In this document: positions 32,313 to 44,017 of the stretch, one piece after another
Layout: every line of letters starts with the position of its first letter
Position numbering within the stretch: position 1 is the stretch's first letter
NCBI GenBank assembly: GCA_021307315.1
Contig: JAJSPD010000036.1
Location: 186,001-250,000 of the forward strand
DNA from: Bisporella sp. PMI_857
Taxonomy: Eukaryota > Ascomycota > Leotiomycetes > Helotiales > Helotiaceae
Direction of reading: 5' to 3'
Length of the DNA: 64,000 nucleotides
Position numbers and translations under genes: made by a program
Notes under the pieces: generated by a model
Told to the model about the DNA's origin: nothing
The model's input: the letters and a program-made list of their open reading frames with translations, nothing else
Database searches by the model: none

Positions 32313-35300
32313 TCAAAGCCAATCTTCCAGGACATTCATGAATTCAAGGACCCAAGAATGCTGTATTCCCCACTGATGCACAATCATTCGTATCGCTTTT
32401 CCCATAGTCTGCTCTGCTGCCTGATTCTTCCCTTGGTTAAATTGACTGCGAGAAACAATTTTCAGAGATTTTATCCTCTCGACAATTCTCTCAACCAATA
32501 TCTCATCTTCTTGAAGCAGCAAAAGAACTTCCAGCGCCATCTTCTCCGCTTCCTCGTGACATCTCTGTTTGTTCAAATTATGTGCCAGGTTGAGCATCAT
32601 CCGCGAAGTCGGAAAACTAGGAATGCCTCTGAGTTAATGCCATAGAATAGACCCGCTGTGGGAGGTCATTGGCTGGATACGCGAGCATGCTAAGGAAGGC
32701 CAAGAAGATGGTATCCATGAGAACAGCTCAACTGTGGATTACTTGTTCTTTAAGCGTGTATACATACAACAATATCACTTCGCTATTTTGGGGCTGTCAA
32801 CCATCAATTAGCTGTTCACAGCACTACTGAGTACTCTCCGTGATAGTTAAGCAAGGAGATCTCGAAAAAGCCGTTCTTCTTTCGAATAATTTTTAATCCC
32901 GTACACCTGCTTTATGTAATCGAGACGAACAGATACAGTGAGTCGACTGAGCAGTCCGAGTTTTCTACCAAAATTATCAGTAGTGCATTTCCAAGTTTGT
33001 ACTATGGCCTGTTCAAGGGATCCGGAGTCAAGTTCACCGAGAAGCTGACATATTTGACCCCAAGGATGCCCCTCCCTGGTGACTTTTGCGGACATATTTT
33101 TGATGAAGACACGGAGAAGGAAAGTCACACCGGGGAGCGTTTGTATGAAGTAGATAAGCACTTCCAGAAAAGCAAGCTAGGGTTCGAGGATGCTCGGCTC
33201 GAAGGATTTGTTCGACAAGAGCAGAAGCTTTGGAAAGTGAGCAGCGAAACTCGACGTGCAATCCCTTTTCTATGACATGGTAGCGGTAAAGCCGGGTTCC
33301 AGTCGGCCCAGGGTAGAGAAAAGCTTAGCCAGGGTAGAGAATCGAACCTTAATTCTGACTAAAATGCTCTACCCTGGCCAAGTTTGAGAAGCATGAAGTT
33401 CTACCTTGGCTCAAGTTGAGTTGTATTTTAATTGTAGTATAGTAGTTAATTTAGTATATGTCTAGCGCATTCTTAGTATATAGTAGGTGTATGCTGAGAA
33501 TGTGCTAGTAGATGTGTGGTTGGAATGTGGCTGAATTACTCAAGTAATGTAAATAAACAACCTTGTGTGGCTCTTGCTTGAATAGGTGAAATATTCTTTT
33601 TAGCATATGCTTAGCATACTTTTGACATTTGTTTACGTGCTACTTTGAAGACATCAGCTTTTGTTAAATATGTTGTAACAAGAAGGCTAGAGCAGTAAAT
33701 GATGTGAGCATGTAACAAACAAAGGGCAGCAGGAAGGATTGCAATATAGCAGGTGAGGACACGCATGATATAAAGACACGTGACGGGCAATGCAAAAGTA
33801 ATAGTATTGTATTGATATGAAATGTAGGCCCTTGAATCTACGAAAGACTCAAGCTTGCCCTCCTCCAAGGAGTTCTGGCTTCTTTTTATATCCTTCGCCT
33901 TTCGACTGCTCCGTATCCTTTACCTACAGAGTCACCAAGCTTTTGGCTTTAGTATCTCCGAAGGTACTGTAGCAGCTAAAGCCCATGACAGTCTAGGTCA
34001 TATGCCCTCGTTGTGGCTGCAGGCCTGTAGCTACTGTAGTTGCAAGCCTGTGGCTGGCCATGTGGTAACGCCGTTTGCAGCTCAGAAGATACTGCAGCTG
34101 AAAACCTTAATCTTTCCCGTAGGGAGTTTTATTCTATATCCGGGGTCTTGAACTGGTTTGCCGGATCCTGGCTGTTGTAGAGCAATACCGTCAGGACCAG
34201 TTTTTAGGTAATAAGGCATATTGTTTGTATCACTCTCTGTGATACTTCTCCGTATTGATGACTTGCAATTGCTTAAGTCGGTTACCCACGGGGCACGTAG
34301 CACCGCGATCTCAATGCAGTGCTATATATGCTCGTTGCAGGTGGTTGACTTGTTCTTGATTGTTCTAAGTTCTATCCTACAAGCGAGAGGTTAAATACAT
34401 TCGGGCGGTGGCCTGTGCGTCGTGGGACATTCACATGACTTTTGACTTTATACAAACACATATCAAGATGATCAAAAATCTCGTTAATAGAGACTTTAGA
34501 CCGGCTATTAGTACTTAATGTACAACCGAAACTATTGACTTGGTTCTTCATCTGGTAAGAATATGCACAGTGTATGCTTTACATTTAAAAGACCACTTAC
34601 TTAGGACAGTGCTTTTATAATTGGAAAGTTTCCGAGTACAGGCTCAGTATGTATTGAACGGCCGTTTATGATCAGAAAAGAAAAAAGAATGACTTAAAGC
34701 GTAGTCGTTACTATTTCGAGTCAAGACATTTTTTGGAACATTAGGCTAGTATTAAATTAGCATATGCACAGTATATGCAGAGAATATTACGTAATTCTCA
34801 ACAACACTTACACTGAGCCTATTCATCCACTTCCAAACCGACTTACTGGCCGGTTGCGTTATAATAAGAATGAACCTTAAACGTGTGTTAGCAAGGCATG
34901 TGCTTGGCGTATGATTAGCGTAATTACCTACCCTGGCCAAGCTTTAGAAGCTCTGATTTCTACCCTGGATCAACTTTTACTAGCGTATAGCCCTCTACCC
35001 TAACTAAGCTTTTCTCTACCTTGGGCCAACTGTAACCCCCGGTAAAGCGGTACAAGTCGAAATCGATGCATAGGTCATTATGCAACTTGGTGCTGTTTAG
35101 AGTGAGTAGGTCCTATAGTGGTTAGAAACCATATTTTGACAAGAGTTTTTGAAATGTACCTTGATGTTACGGAACAGATTCTCAGGAACCAACAGAGCCT
35201 TAAGTAAAAATAGTGAATGCGACACTTTTGCATCCGAATCCTGTTTAGCAAGGGTGATTTGTAACGATTCCAGGGAACGGAGGCAGGAAAGGGAATTATC

Positions 35301-35555
35301 GAAAGGAGAAAGGTTTAGGACTAGAGAAGTAGGCCCACAAGCAGTTGAAGTACTGAATGGCGTTGGTTCTAGGATATTGTCTGGCCTTTCATGATTCCAG
35401 ACAGCATAAATGGCGCTGATTTCTGTTCCACCACTCTTTAAAGAAGTCAATTTTGGTGCCTCGTCGTCGATAAATTGCTGAGATAATGTGTTGGAATGCA
35501 TGTACATAGTTTTACGCGATCCGGTGGATCGCGGGAATTGTGGGTCTTTTATCAC
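32313..35555 (-). pseudogene. Fungal TPR (Clr5-associated type) gene split by a transposon
   Basis: From 5' to 3' on the minus strand: NSLSCLRSLESLQITLAKQD and SLFLLKALLVPENLFRNIKV (35555-35097); after the 1.75-kb insert, LVEQILRAEHPRTLACF and LEVLIYFIQTLPGVTFLLRV; then HPWGQICQLLGELDSG, LEQAIVQTWKCTTDNFGR, and a C-terminal LVSRSQFNQGKNQAAEQTM-like block ending in SWVLEFMNVLEDWL. This resembles the TPR half of large fungal proteins with an N-terminal Clr5 domain. An extra T in GCTTGCTTTTCTGG (about 33190) shifts the frame, and a stop separates the 32847 and 32600 frames. Collapsing the insert leaves one frame open across the joint. The N-terminus lies inside a foldback repeat and is probably not native. 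Confidence 0.6.
33293..35040. mobile_element. 1748-bp non-autonomous hAT-like transposon with 8-bp target duplication
   Basis: The left end CGGGTTCCAGTCGGCCCAGG and right end ending TTGGGCCAACTGTAACCCCC are inverted repeats that continue through GTAGAGAAAAGCTTAG. The element is flanked by the direct repeat GGTAAAGC (33285-33292 and 35041-35048). Subterminal copies of CTACCCTGGCCAA occur at both ends, as in hAT elements. The interior is AT-rich with AGCATATGC-type repeats and no transposase. Confidence 0.9.
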
Positions 35556-36093
35556 CTATACTTACCCGGCAATAAGCCGTAGCTTAGAATTAACCAAGGA
35601 ACCATAATCACACCAGCAAGAGCGTAGTTACAACTACTACGCCTTTTGCTACGTGGTAGGTATTCCGACAGTTAAGTTAATTGAGAATGTTTTTCCTAAG
35701 CTAACTGTGGGTATATATTGACCAAGTCGGTCGTATGACTCACACGTGGCACGTGATGGCGCACGCACCATCACATCCCCTTTATCTTAGAACGTAGAGT
35801 AGAACTCAATACAACAACAATTACCATATCCACCAAGAGCAAGAGCACGGCCTATAAGCTGTGCCTTTTGCCCCGTGGAAGGTAAGAACACAGCGAAACC
35901 ATCACTAACTGTCGGATACCTATCATGTAGCAAAAAGCGTAGTAGTTGTAACTACGCTCTTGCTGGTGTGGTTCTGGTATTCGTTGATTCTTCTTCTAAG
36001 CTACAGCCTTTTGCCAGGTAAATATAGGTGATAGAAGACCCACAATTCCCGCGATCCGGTGGATCGCGTGAAACTATGTACATGCGTTCCAAC
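35490..36093. repeat. Foldback element with 184-187 bp inverted arms
   Basis: The left arm 35490-35673 starts GTTGGAATGCATGTACATAG and the right arm 35907-36093 is its reverse complement with about one difference per ten bases. The arms include the palindrome CGATCCGGTGGATCG and AGCAAGAGCGTAGTTACAAC. The 233-bp centre holds a third diverged copy of the inner arm (CAAGAGCACGGCCTATAAGC near 35840). Another half copy is at 8968. Confidence 0.8.
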
Positions 36094-36413
36094 TGTTGGT
36101 ATGTGAGGTCACGTGGAGGTGATTTTATTGGTCCTGAGTCAATGGAGGAGTGAATGGAGTGAATAGGGGATTCGGTAACATGACCTACCTGTAGCATATA
36201 AAAGAACGTACTGTAGTAGTAGCAGCCATTAGACACAATTTTATCACATTCTACTTACCAGCAACCACGTATCAAGTATGCGGCGTTGCTACAAGTGGAG
36301 TGGTACCTTACCAACATTAACATTAGCTGATATTAGCACTTTTCTCGTTTCCAGGTCAAGAAGCTTCCACAACCTGTTGCTTTTTATTCTTATAAATACG
36401 AGATTACCCTGCC
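36094..36413. other. Spacer between the foldback and the Copia remnant
   Basis: AT-rich; no gene or repeat boundary is recognized. Confidence 0.35.
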
Positions 36414-37033
36414 TCAGCTTAGGCTTGAAGATCGAAGCCTGTACTCCATGAGTTGCTTCGAATAGGCTATACAGCTATACGCTCTTAGTACCTGTAAGTC
36501 AGGTTTCCGGCCTTTGTACGCCTGATACGGTAGTTCCACTTCGTATTCCCCGTATGGCAGCGCTGTTGTAGGCAACCTGTTTATAAGCCATACAGAATGC
36601 TCTGCCGCGTAATCCCAAGCTCTATTGTAATGCTTGGTGTGGTATAGCAAAGAGCGTATTGTATTGCTGACCGTCCTTATTACCTTTTTTACTACGCCGT
36701 TGAAAGAGTGCTTATATGGCGGAGAAAGCTCGAGCTGTATTCCTAGCTCTTTGAAATGCTCATGAAACATAGCACCAAATTCGCCTGTTCCATTATCACT
36801 CCGTACGTAAGTGACTTTTTTTTCCGATTCTAACTGTATTTCTTTCAGCAGTTGCTTGAACGCTGGTACAGCTTCATCTGCTGACTTATTTCTTAATAAA
36901 GCTATCCAGCAATAGCGTGTAGCGTCATCGACGACTAAAAGGTAATATTTGTATCTACGGAAGCTTATAGCTTTGATTCCTGATATATCTGCGTGGATTC
37001 TCCTGGCTTTGACTCGCTGATGATTATCAGTAG
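36414..37033 (-). pseudogene. Ty1/Copia integrase core remnant
   Basis: The minus-strand frame gives HADISGIKAISFRRYKYYLL then VVDDATRYCWIALL (first catalytic Asp region), YVRSDNGTGEFGAMFHEHF (second Asp), and LSPPYKHSFNGVVKKVIRT, where the third acidic residue expected in the NGVAER segment is replaced. DYAAEHSVWLINRLPTTAL follows, as in Copia polyproteins. Gag, protease, reverse transcriptase and RNase H are absent. It is a dead fragment next to LTR pieces. Confidence 0.85.
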
Positions 37034-37193
37034 TGTCACGGCCCTGGCTCCCTTTCGGACGGAGCTCAGCACTGTAACAACTCAAGCTGAACAGGGATCT
37101 CGATCCGTAGATCCAGGTGGGAGGACTCAAAGGTGTGAACAACTATCAATTGCTATAACTAAGAGAACAAGCTACAGACAAAAGAAGGGAAGG
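37034..37193. repeat. Head-to-head LTR fragments
   Basis: 37034-37072 is 39 bp of the TGTCACGGCCCTGG end in plus orientation. Directly abutting, 37073-37193 is 121 bp of the opposite LTR end (TGTAACAACTCAAGCTGAAC) in minus orientation. They form an inversion-type junction immediately before a full LTR. Confidence 0.8.
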
Positions 37194-37414
37194 TGTCACG
37201 GCCCTGACTTCTTAGACGGAGCTCAGCACCGGACATCCTAAAGCTCGCTTATACTGGCCTCCGGCCAGCTTCCTGTATATAGAGCGCTGCTCTCCTTCCC
37301 TTCTTCTGTCTGTAGCTTGTTCTCTTAGTTATAGCAATTGATAGTTGTTCACACCTTTGAGTCCTTCCACCTGGATCTACGGATCGAGATCCCTGTTCAG
37401 CTTTAGTTGTTACA
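37194..37414 (+). repeat. LTR, complete, plus orientation
   Basis: TGTCACGGCCCTGACTTC to TTAGTTGTTACA, 221 bp, the same subfamily as the abutting fragment. Flanks GAAGG and CAAGG do not match exactly. Contains the TATATAGAGCGCTGC block. Confidence 0.85.
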
Positions 37415-38870
37415 CAAGGAGTCACGGGCTAGAATAGAGGCATATGGGAGTGCGTACAATAGACTGAATATGACTGCCTTATAGGTCTACTACGAAGGAT
37501 ACAAAAACATGAGGAACAACTGTAGAGAGTAGGAGCAGGCCCTTTATATAGGCGACTCCGACTCTCCTCCGTATCGGCTCTGAAACCCCTCATACCTTGC
37601 TTGTCAACCCCCTAATCTTGCGCCATGACCTTCGCCTACGGTTCGGTTGTTACAGTGTGATACTCACACGTGGGTATCACATACGTCAGTAGATTCATCA
37701 CCGAAGGCAAAAGTACGTATGCATCTTGCGCAAGCATACCTACAACTTCCCTAATAGGCTAGGTATGATCCTTAGACCTAGCCCGTTCAATAAGTTTGAA
37801 GTATATAATACTTTATTATCATGTTGCAGTTGTTAATAATTTTAAAATTACTTCAAAGCAAATCCAGTCAATTAAGCGCTGACCCACCTGAGTAGGGCAA
37901 GCTTGAGTATTAAGAGCAAGCAATACCACATAACTCACTTACTCCCTTTAAACCTGCCTTGCAACCTACCACCCACTACTCTCCTGTCATACTGTACCCC
38001 CTCCTGCTGCCCTCAGACGTCGACGTCTTGTTACAATAAAGCACTTATAAAGTTATGGCCCTTCATTGCTCGTCGATTCGAGTCTTAATTTGAATGTTCA
38101 TTAAACTCCTTTTGCTCGCGCTTATTATATGTAAACGCCGATTTAAGTGCTTGGCTAGGGGTTTCTGTAAGCGCTGTGGAGTGCTGAATTTGGGGGGTCT
38201 TCACTTAAGGCGGTCAGTGCTGATAGAAACTATTTAGGACTATGGGTCCCTAAATTGGAGTCTGAGTCGTCTTGATTAGAGAGGGTCTTAAGGCCTATAG
38301 CCTGAGAGGATGTTGATTGATTAAGGTCTTTAGGCCTATTGGCTCATTTCCCCTTAACCTTTAGCACTTTGGGGTACTGTAGTGTGGGGGTTGGGGGTGT
38401 CAGGTTCGGAGTCGCTAGAGGCGTTCAGGAGGAGCTCTGGGTCCTTATCAAGCTCTACAAGTGGCGCCATAGCCTAAAAACAGTCTATAACTAACTCGTG
38501 GATTTAGGGGATTAAGGGCTGTAAATAGTTTGATTTTCAGGGGTTTAAGCAGTGGTGGGTGAGATTTCAAATAAAAAGGCACTGAGAGCAAAAAGATGTA
38601 TTCAAGCCTATAGGTCTAGTACGAAGGATACAAAAAACATGAGGAAGAAAGAGGAGGTCGTAAGGACCGGCGAATCTACAGCTTTTATAGTCTCTTCCGC
38701 CTCCTGGCCGAAACCCTTCCGAGTAGTTCCGACCCTTTAGCTCGTGTCAGGTGAACTGAACAGTCATGCGATCACCCACTGAATAGTTCCCGATACTGGT
38801 TCTTACAGTAACCTTTACTATTATATATTAATTATCAGTGTCATAGATAGCAGTTACAAACCCTTAACCC
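37415..38870. other. Repeat-rich intergenic stretch with a second dispersed family
   Basis: A block with TATAGGTCTACTACGAAGGA and ACAAAAACATGAGGA at about 37480-37520 recurs at about 38610-38645, followed in both by a TATATAGG/TTTATAGTC-CTCC segment and CCGAAACCC or TGAAACCCC. These look like diverged LTRs of a second retrotransposon family. Between them (37670-38550) the sequence is AT-rich with no gene. Confidence 0.45.
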
Positions 38871-41800
38871 TTAAATAATGTTGCTCGCCAATCTATTAAG
38901 CGGCCCGACAACATCCTCCACAAAATGGGAAAACGCAAGACTCTCCTGCCTGTGGTCCACAAATTCGCGTTCGGGGTTCGGATCGAGGCGATCGGATAGC
39001 AGCACATAAACAACCTCCTGATAGATTCTCCCCATCTTGCACCCCAAGCGGGGGACGTAGCGGGTAACGAGCATGTTGCGCAGCTCTGACGGCGACATTG
39101 TGTGGTACTCAGAGAGACAGGCAATAACAGACAGCGGGACCCACAGCCCGATCTCCAGGAGCATAACTCCGAGGCTATAGTAGTCGTAGCCCACACGAAA
39201 GTGACCCGTTTGCTGATACGCTGGATGACGGTAGTCAAGGAAATCTGTCTCCGCTGACGGCCCTTGGGTGTGCCATCCCTTGCCGCCTGGGCGACTTTTG
39301 TTTAGGCCAACGATGAAGGGCTGGTGCAGAATGCCGCTGGTGACGGGTGAGATGCCGTTATCCTTTAAACCAGGAGGCATGTTGAAGAAGACGATGTTGT
39401 TCGAGTGGAAGTTCTCATGCAACCAGCCAATGGTGTGGAACTCAGCTAGGAAATCGGCAAGCATGCTAGCAAGCTGGAATTTGTCACATAGGATGGGCTG
39501 GGTCATGTACTGGTCTACTTTAGATTTCTTCGCCGCGCGGATGGAGAGCAGAAGCAGTCCGTTTAAGGTCATAACATTGCGTTCGCTTGGAGTTATCGCT
39601 GGATCAAGTCCTTCCGTTGGCTCAGGAACAAGATACACAAAGGAAAAACCCTCCGAACTTCTGTCCGTCTTTTTTTCAAAGAATCCAAGGCACTTCAGCA
39701 AACGTAAGGCAGGCGGCTGGGGCTTGGCATTAAACCCATTTGCCTTGTGTGCCATCACGATGGTTCTCTCCTCAGGCGGGACCTTCTCCCAGCTTGGGTC
39801 GTAGAACACGCTCTCAATCAGCACGCGGGAGGTTGTTTTATACACGCCCATTCGATGTCCATGTGTGAGTTGAAGGTCTAACCTTGGAGTGTCGCGTTCG
39901 GGTATTTCTAGCTCGTCGAGGCCTTCTTCGCTGCCTGAACCATGTAATATTTCGAGGCGAATCTTTTTCATCGCTGCCATGGCCGCGCCTTGTTGGTACG
40001 CAACTGACCTCTGAACCCCAAGGTTTCTTTCCATTTTACCCAGCTTCTCGATACTGTCCGTCGCATCAAGCATAGAATGAACCCAGATCCGTTCCGCTTT
40101 CCTGGAATCTGCTTCAGACAGCAAGTTCCAGAGCTGCTGTACAAGTCGCTGGGCATCGGCCTCGAGCGTGGTCCGGTCGTCAGCAACATCACCCATAAGT
40201 GGATGTGCGATCGCGTTATGCCCGCCACTGTCAGCATCCATGGCTATTTGCTGGCCGGGTGCAGCGGCATCTGTCTCGCCTGTAGCTCCTTGCGCGGCTC
40301 GGTCAACTTTGTTGAATAAATGAAATAAAACTGGTATGCATATCTTCTCATACTGCACCGCGAATTTGGCTACAGTATCGTCGAGAGTGGGGGACGGGAG
40401 GCGCAAGACGGTGCCAAAAGCCTGCAAGCGTTCTCGTTCAAACCACAGTCTCATTAACGATACGCCACCGAGGACAGCGTTGTTGCCGTTGATTACCTTG
40501 GCCAAGGAATCAAGAACGGCAAAGAAGTGCGCCTTGAGACTGAGATGAGCCAAACTCTGGCAAATGCTTCCTACATTTGGTCGCGAGCTAGGCGGCGTGA
40601 AGATGGAGAGTAATAGATCGCGGAGGGGCACGTCTAGCGCTGGCGGATGCTCATGTTCCTCAGAGGCGAGGTAGTTGAGCCAATCTGTAACTTCTGTCTT
40701 GACCCGGCCTTCAATGCCGTGGAAAAAGGAGTCTTTATCGCCCGAAGGTTTGACCACCTTCCTCATATTCCGGAATCGGTTGAGACCTTCGACGCCTAAA
40801 CAAGCGTACGTCATGACCTCGCTCATGAGGCATCCTAACGCCCAGACATCGATAGCCCGGCCGACATCAAGGGGTGCATAATCCTCGTCCATGCACTCTG
40901 GCGCCGCGTAGTCGCCTCTTACTGCCTTGAAGCGTGTGGTGGATCCATCCTCTAGCTCGCGAACGCGGCCCATGCCAAAATCGGCAAGGAGGAATGTCAC
41001 GCTACTCACAAGTACATTAGCAGGTCGCAGGTCGTGGTGGTAGCCAATACCGTCGAAGTCAGCGCCGTCCCCGGAGACACGCACCTCGTGGGCGCGCGTG
41101 AGAGCCGACGCGAGGCCGTGTAAAGCGGAAAAGTACGTGAATTGCCACCGGAAGCGCCCGTAGGGCTCTGCTCGTGAGAGGAAGGCCTTAAGGTCCATGT
41201 CGAGCGGCGTAAATAGAAGGCTGAGTTCGTGTCCACGGACGTAGGCGCCCAAGAGGGGGACAATGTTGGGATGTGGCGGGTGGTTGATGAGCCGGAGGCA
41301 GCGCTTCTCGCTGTTGAAGCGGGCTAGGCGGGCCTCATAAGGGACATCTGGGTATTCTCGCAGTACCTTCCGAACGACGATGACTTGCTGGCTCTGTGCG
41401 CGAAGCTTTGGTATGAGAGGTCAATATATTATGGAAAGAGGGAGTCTGGACTTACGTTATGTGGAACAAAGTCCTGCAGCGAAGGATGAATCTCCAACTT
41501 CTCGATATCACCGAAGCCTCCTGGTGTAAGCGGACCTAAGCTGCGAACGAACGGCAGGATCTCGCGGCCAATCTCGACATCCTGTCCGTTGCGGAAGTAA
41601 AACGGTATGAACTCCCACTGCTGTCGTAGGAAAGTAGGTGCATAATCGCCTGCGGCACCTCGAGCGGTCTCCTCGTCAAGCGGTAGTCGATCAAGGCACC
41701 GCTTTCTCCGGAACGCTACTACTAGGTCCGGCTGTTTCATCCATACAAGAATAGCGAAGGTCGGTGTGCCGATGCCACGGATGGCATCCACAAGACCGAT

Positions 41801-41989
41801 GCGGTCCTCAGCAGCGCATGACAGCTCAGCAATGGCGGCCTCGATCGCGGGCGATGTGAATATGGCAGCGAGGCTAGTAGGTGGGACGAAGCTGCGGCGA
41901 TCGAGTGTTTCGACGTAGGAATTCTGGAGTTGGATCCAAAGCGAGGCTAGAGTTGGCCGTGTGGCCTCCGGCTTTGGCCGCGATTCCAT
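38871..41989 (-). CDS. Protein kinase with a C-terminal degenerate kinase-like (DUF7580-like) half
   Basis: Exon 1 is 41989-41456, a 50-nt intron (GTAAGT...ACCAAAG) spans 41455-41406, and exon 2 is 41405-38871, giving 1022 aa. Exon 1 ends FVPHN and joins LRAQSQQVIVVRKVL, the beta-3 lysine strand. The first kinase domain has HHDLRPANVLV near residue 300 (HRD variant), LADFGMGR (DFG) and DYAAPEC (APE), so it may be active. The C-terminal half (about residues 650-1010) has WLHENFHSNNIVFF and DYYSLGVMLLEIGLW but no DFG, as in DUF7580-type fungal pseudokinase domains. Proteins with these domains recur in incompatibility-type gene sets. It is intact and stands at the left edge of the kinase block. 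Confidence 0.82.
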
Positions 41990-42087
41990 AGCCCAATTCG
42001 ACGAGTGCTAGCCTCACAGCTTGTCGAAACAATTGAAAGGAAGGATGATATGATGTCCAAATTTTCCAGTATGATAGGGCTGGAGCC

Positions 42088-42849
42088 TTACAAAATCGGT
42101 TGCAGCCATTGGCTGCCTGAACAAGCAACCAAGGACAAAGGTGCAAGGCTGTTGAGCCCGCGGTTAGTTGCGGCACGCCAGGGCACACAGTTACCTGCGG
42201 AGTAGCTGATAAGGCTCAAAAACAGGGCAGCATGTAGGCGCTGCGAAAAAGCTGGAAAGATGGTCTGGCCGCCAAAGTTCACCACTGATAAGTTGAGGAA
42301 ATAGTGTGAAGTATACATAACTATGAGCATTATATTGCGCACTAGATGTACATAACATTCCCTTTGCTTCTTCACTAATCGAAGAACCGGAGTGTCTCCA
42401 ATGCCATGCACTATCATCCTCCACAAAATTGACTCGTACACCAGCCCCAGCAAGTAAATTAGAACCAGCAATTTGTGGCCAACAGGTTCCATCATCGTTT
42501 ACTGCCGCGCCGTCACACTGCTGATTTCGCCCTGGGCCGTGACAAGACCATTAGAAAATCTCCACTAAAGCCTATTGTGGCTCCAATACACGGTTTGGGC
42601 GGCAGATACCTGAGTGAGCTCTCGGGAGGCCGTGACTTCGACGTAGTCATCGCTAATCTGGATCATTGTCAGAGAAGATAATAAAGGCTCTTCGTGGACG
42701 GCAGGGAAACGGACATCAATAGAGTAGGTGCCTTCAATGAATTTGTTCTTCAAGAAAGTCTTCAGCTTGTCCATTAGGACGTACTGGGCCACCAGCCTGG
42801 TGACCGCCATCAGAATAGGGGAGATCAGGCAGCAGATACAGTATTGCAA
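42088..42849 (-). pseudogene. Membrane protein fragment with two in-frame stops
   Basis: One continuous minus-strand frame encodes ILMAVTRLVAQYVLMDKLKT, YVEVTASRELTQVSAAQTVY, then hydrophobic segments LLVLIYLLGLVYESILW and LVRNIMLIVMYTSHYFLNL and a C-terminus GLNSLAPLSLVACSGSQWLQ. It is interrupted by TAG at about 42585 and TAA at about 42498. Both stops could come from CAG/CAA by C-to-T change. The 5' end is lost toward the hAT-like element at 43005. The family is not recognized. Confidence 0.5.
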
Positions 42850-43012
42850 TATTGCGGAGAATAATCATGGGGGAAGACGGAGATGGAAATATTAATCGGC
42901 TGATCGGGGGGCAGATAGAAGGCGACCTGCAAGGCGAAACTTACGACCTAAAGTTGAAGCAGGGCAGCAATGCAGCTTGTATTCAACCACGCACATCGGT
43001 TTGCTGGCTCCT

Positions 43013-43945
43013 CGGGTTCCAGTTGGCCCAGGCTAGAAAATTCCTTGGCAATTCGCCAAGAAACGCTCAAGCCTGGCCCAACTCTTTGTGCAACTATTTG
43101 AAGCCTGAGTGAACTTAACGAAAGACCAAATATAGTTAGAATTATGCTTGGCATATCTTCAATATAGGCTTAGCGTGTAAAGGATTATATATTGTAAGCA
43201 TATGCAGAGCATATCCTGGCATTCATTTTACTACAGAATGTCAGGTTCCGTACTGTATATGTAGTAGGATAAGCTATTTGGCAGGCAACGTCGGATATTG
43301 TACTTTTTTGGCCTGTTTGTCACGGCCCTGCCCTGTCTCGCTTAGAGCTTGGCCTCTGACACCACAGGGCTCACTTACACTGGCCCCTGGCCAGCCTCCT
43401 GTATATAAAGCACTGCTTTCCTTCCCTTCTTCTGTCTGTAGCTTGTTCTCTTAGTTATAACAATTGACAGTCCTTCATACCTTTGAGTCCCTCTTCCTGA
43501 GATCCACGGATCGAGATCCCTGTTCGCCTTGAGTTGTTACACTGTTTAGTACAGTAGTAAAGCTTTCCAGCTACAGCATTTGACACAAAAAGACTTATTA
43601 TAAGTAAAACTGTTAGTATATGTTCAGCATATGCTAAATATATACCTTATAAAAACTTCTATTTACATGAAGCTTCTTCATTTATTTAATTACAAATTTA
43701 CTTGCAGTAGTTTTTATAGTCGAATTAATTAAGCAATGCAAAAGTACAAAGCTGTAACGTTTCATTTCAAAATTCAAAAGTTATATTGTACGCGTCGCTA
43801 TAAAAAAAGCGAAGCGCGTTTTCTTAGAGTGGCTTATTCTATGCTTGGCATATGCCGGAGTGAGATTTCTAGCCTGGCTGAGCTCTTAAAGCTACGATTT
43901 CTGGCCTAGGCCAGATTTTTCTAGCCTGGCCCAACTGTAACCCCC
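43013..43945. mobile_element. 933-bp hAT-like non-autonomous element with a nested solo LTR
   Basis: The left end CGGGTTCCAGTTGGCCCAGG and right end TCTAGCCTGGCCCAACTGTA+ACCCCC are the same family as 33293-35040. Flanks TGGCTCCT (43005-43012) and TGGCTCCG (43946-43953) match at 7 of 8 positions, an aged 8-bp duplication. Subterminal CTAGCCTGG/CAGGCTAG copies occur at both ends. No transposase is present. Confidence 0.88.
43318..43541 (+). repeat. Solo LTR nested in the hAT-like element
   Basis: TGTCACGGCCCTGCC to GAGTTGTTACA, 224 bp, with perfect target duplication CTGTT (43313-43317 and 43542-43546). It is younger than its host element. Confidence 0.93.
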
Positions 43946-44017
43946 TGGCTCCGCCCTCCGCAGATCCAGATGCGTGATTTGGTTTCCTGATTCTCTGTCT
44001 CCAAGTCAAGTAGCTTC

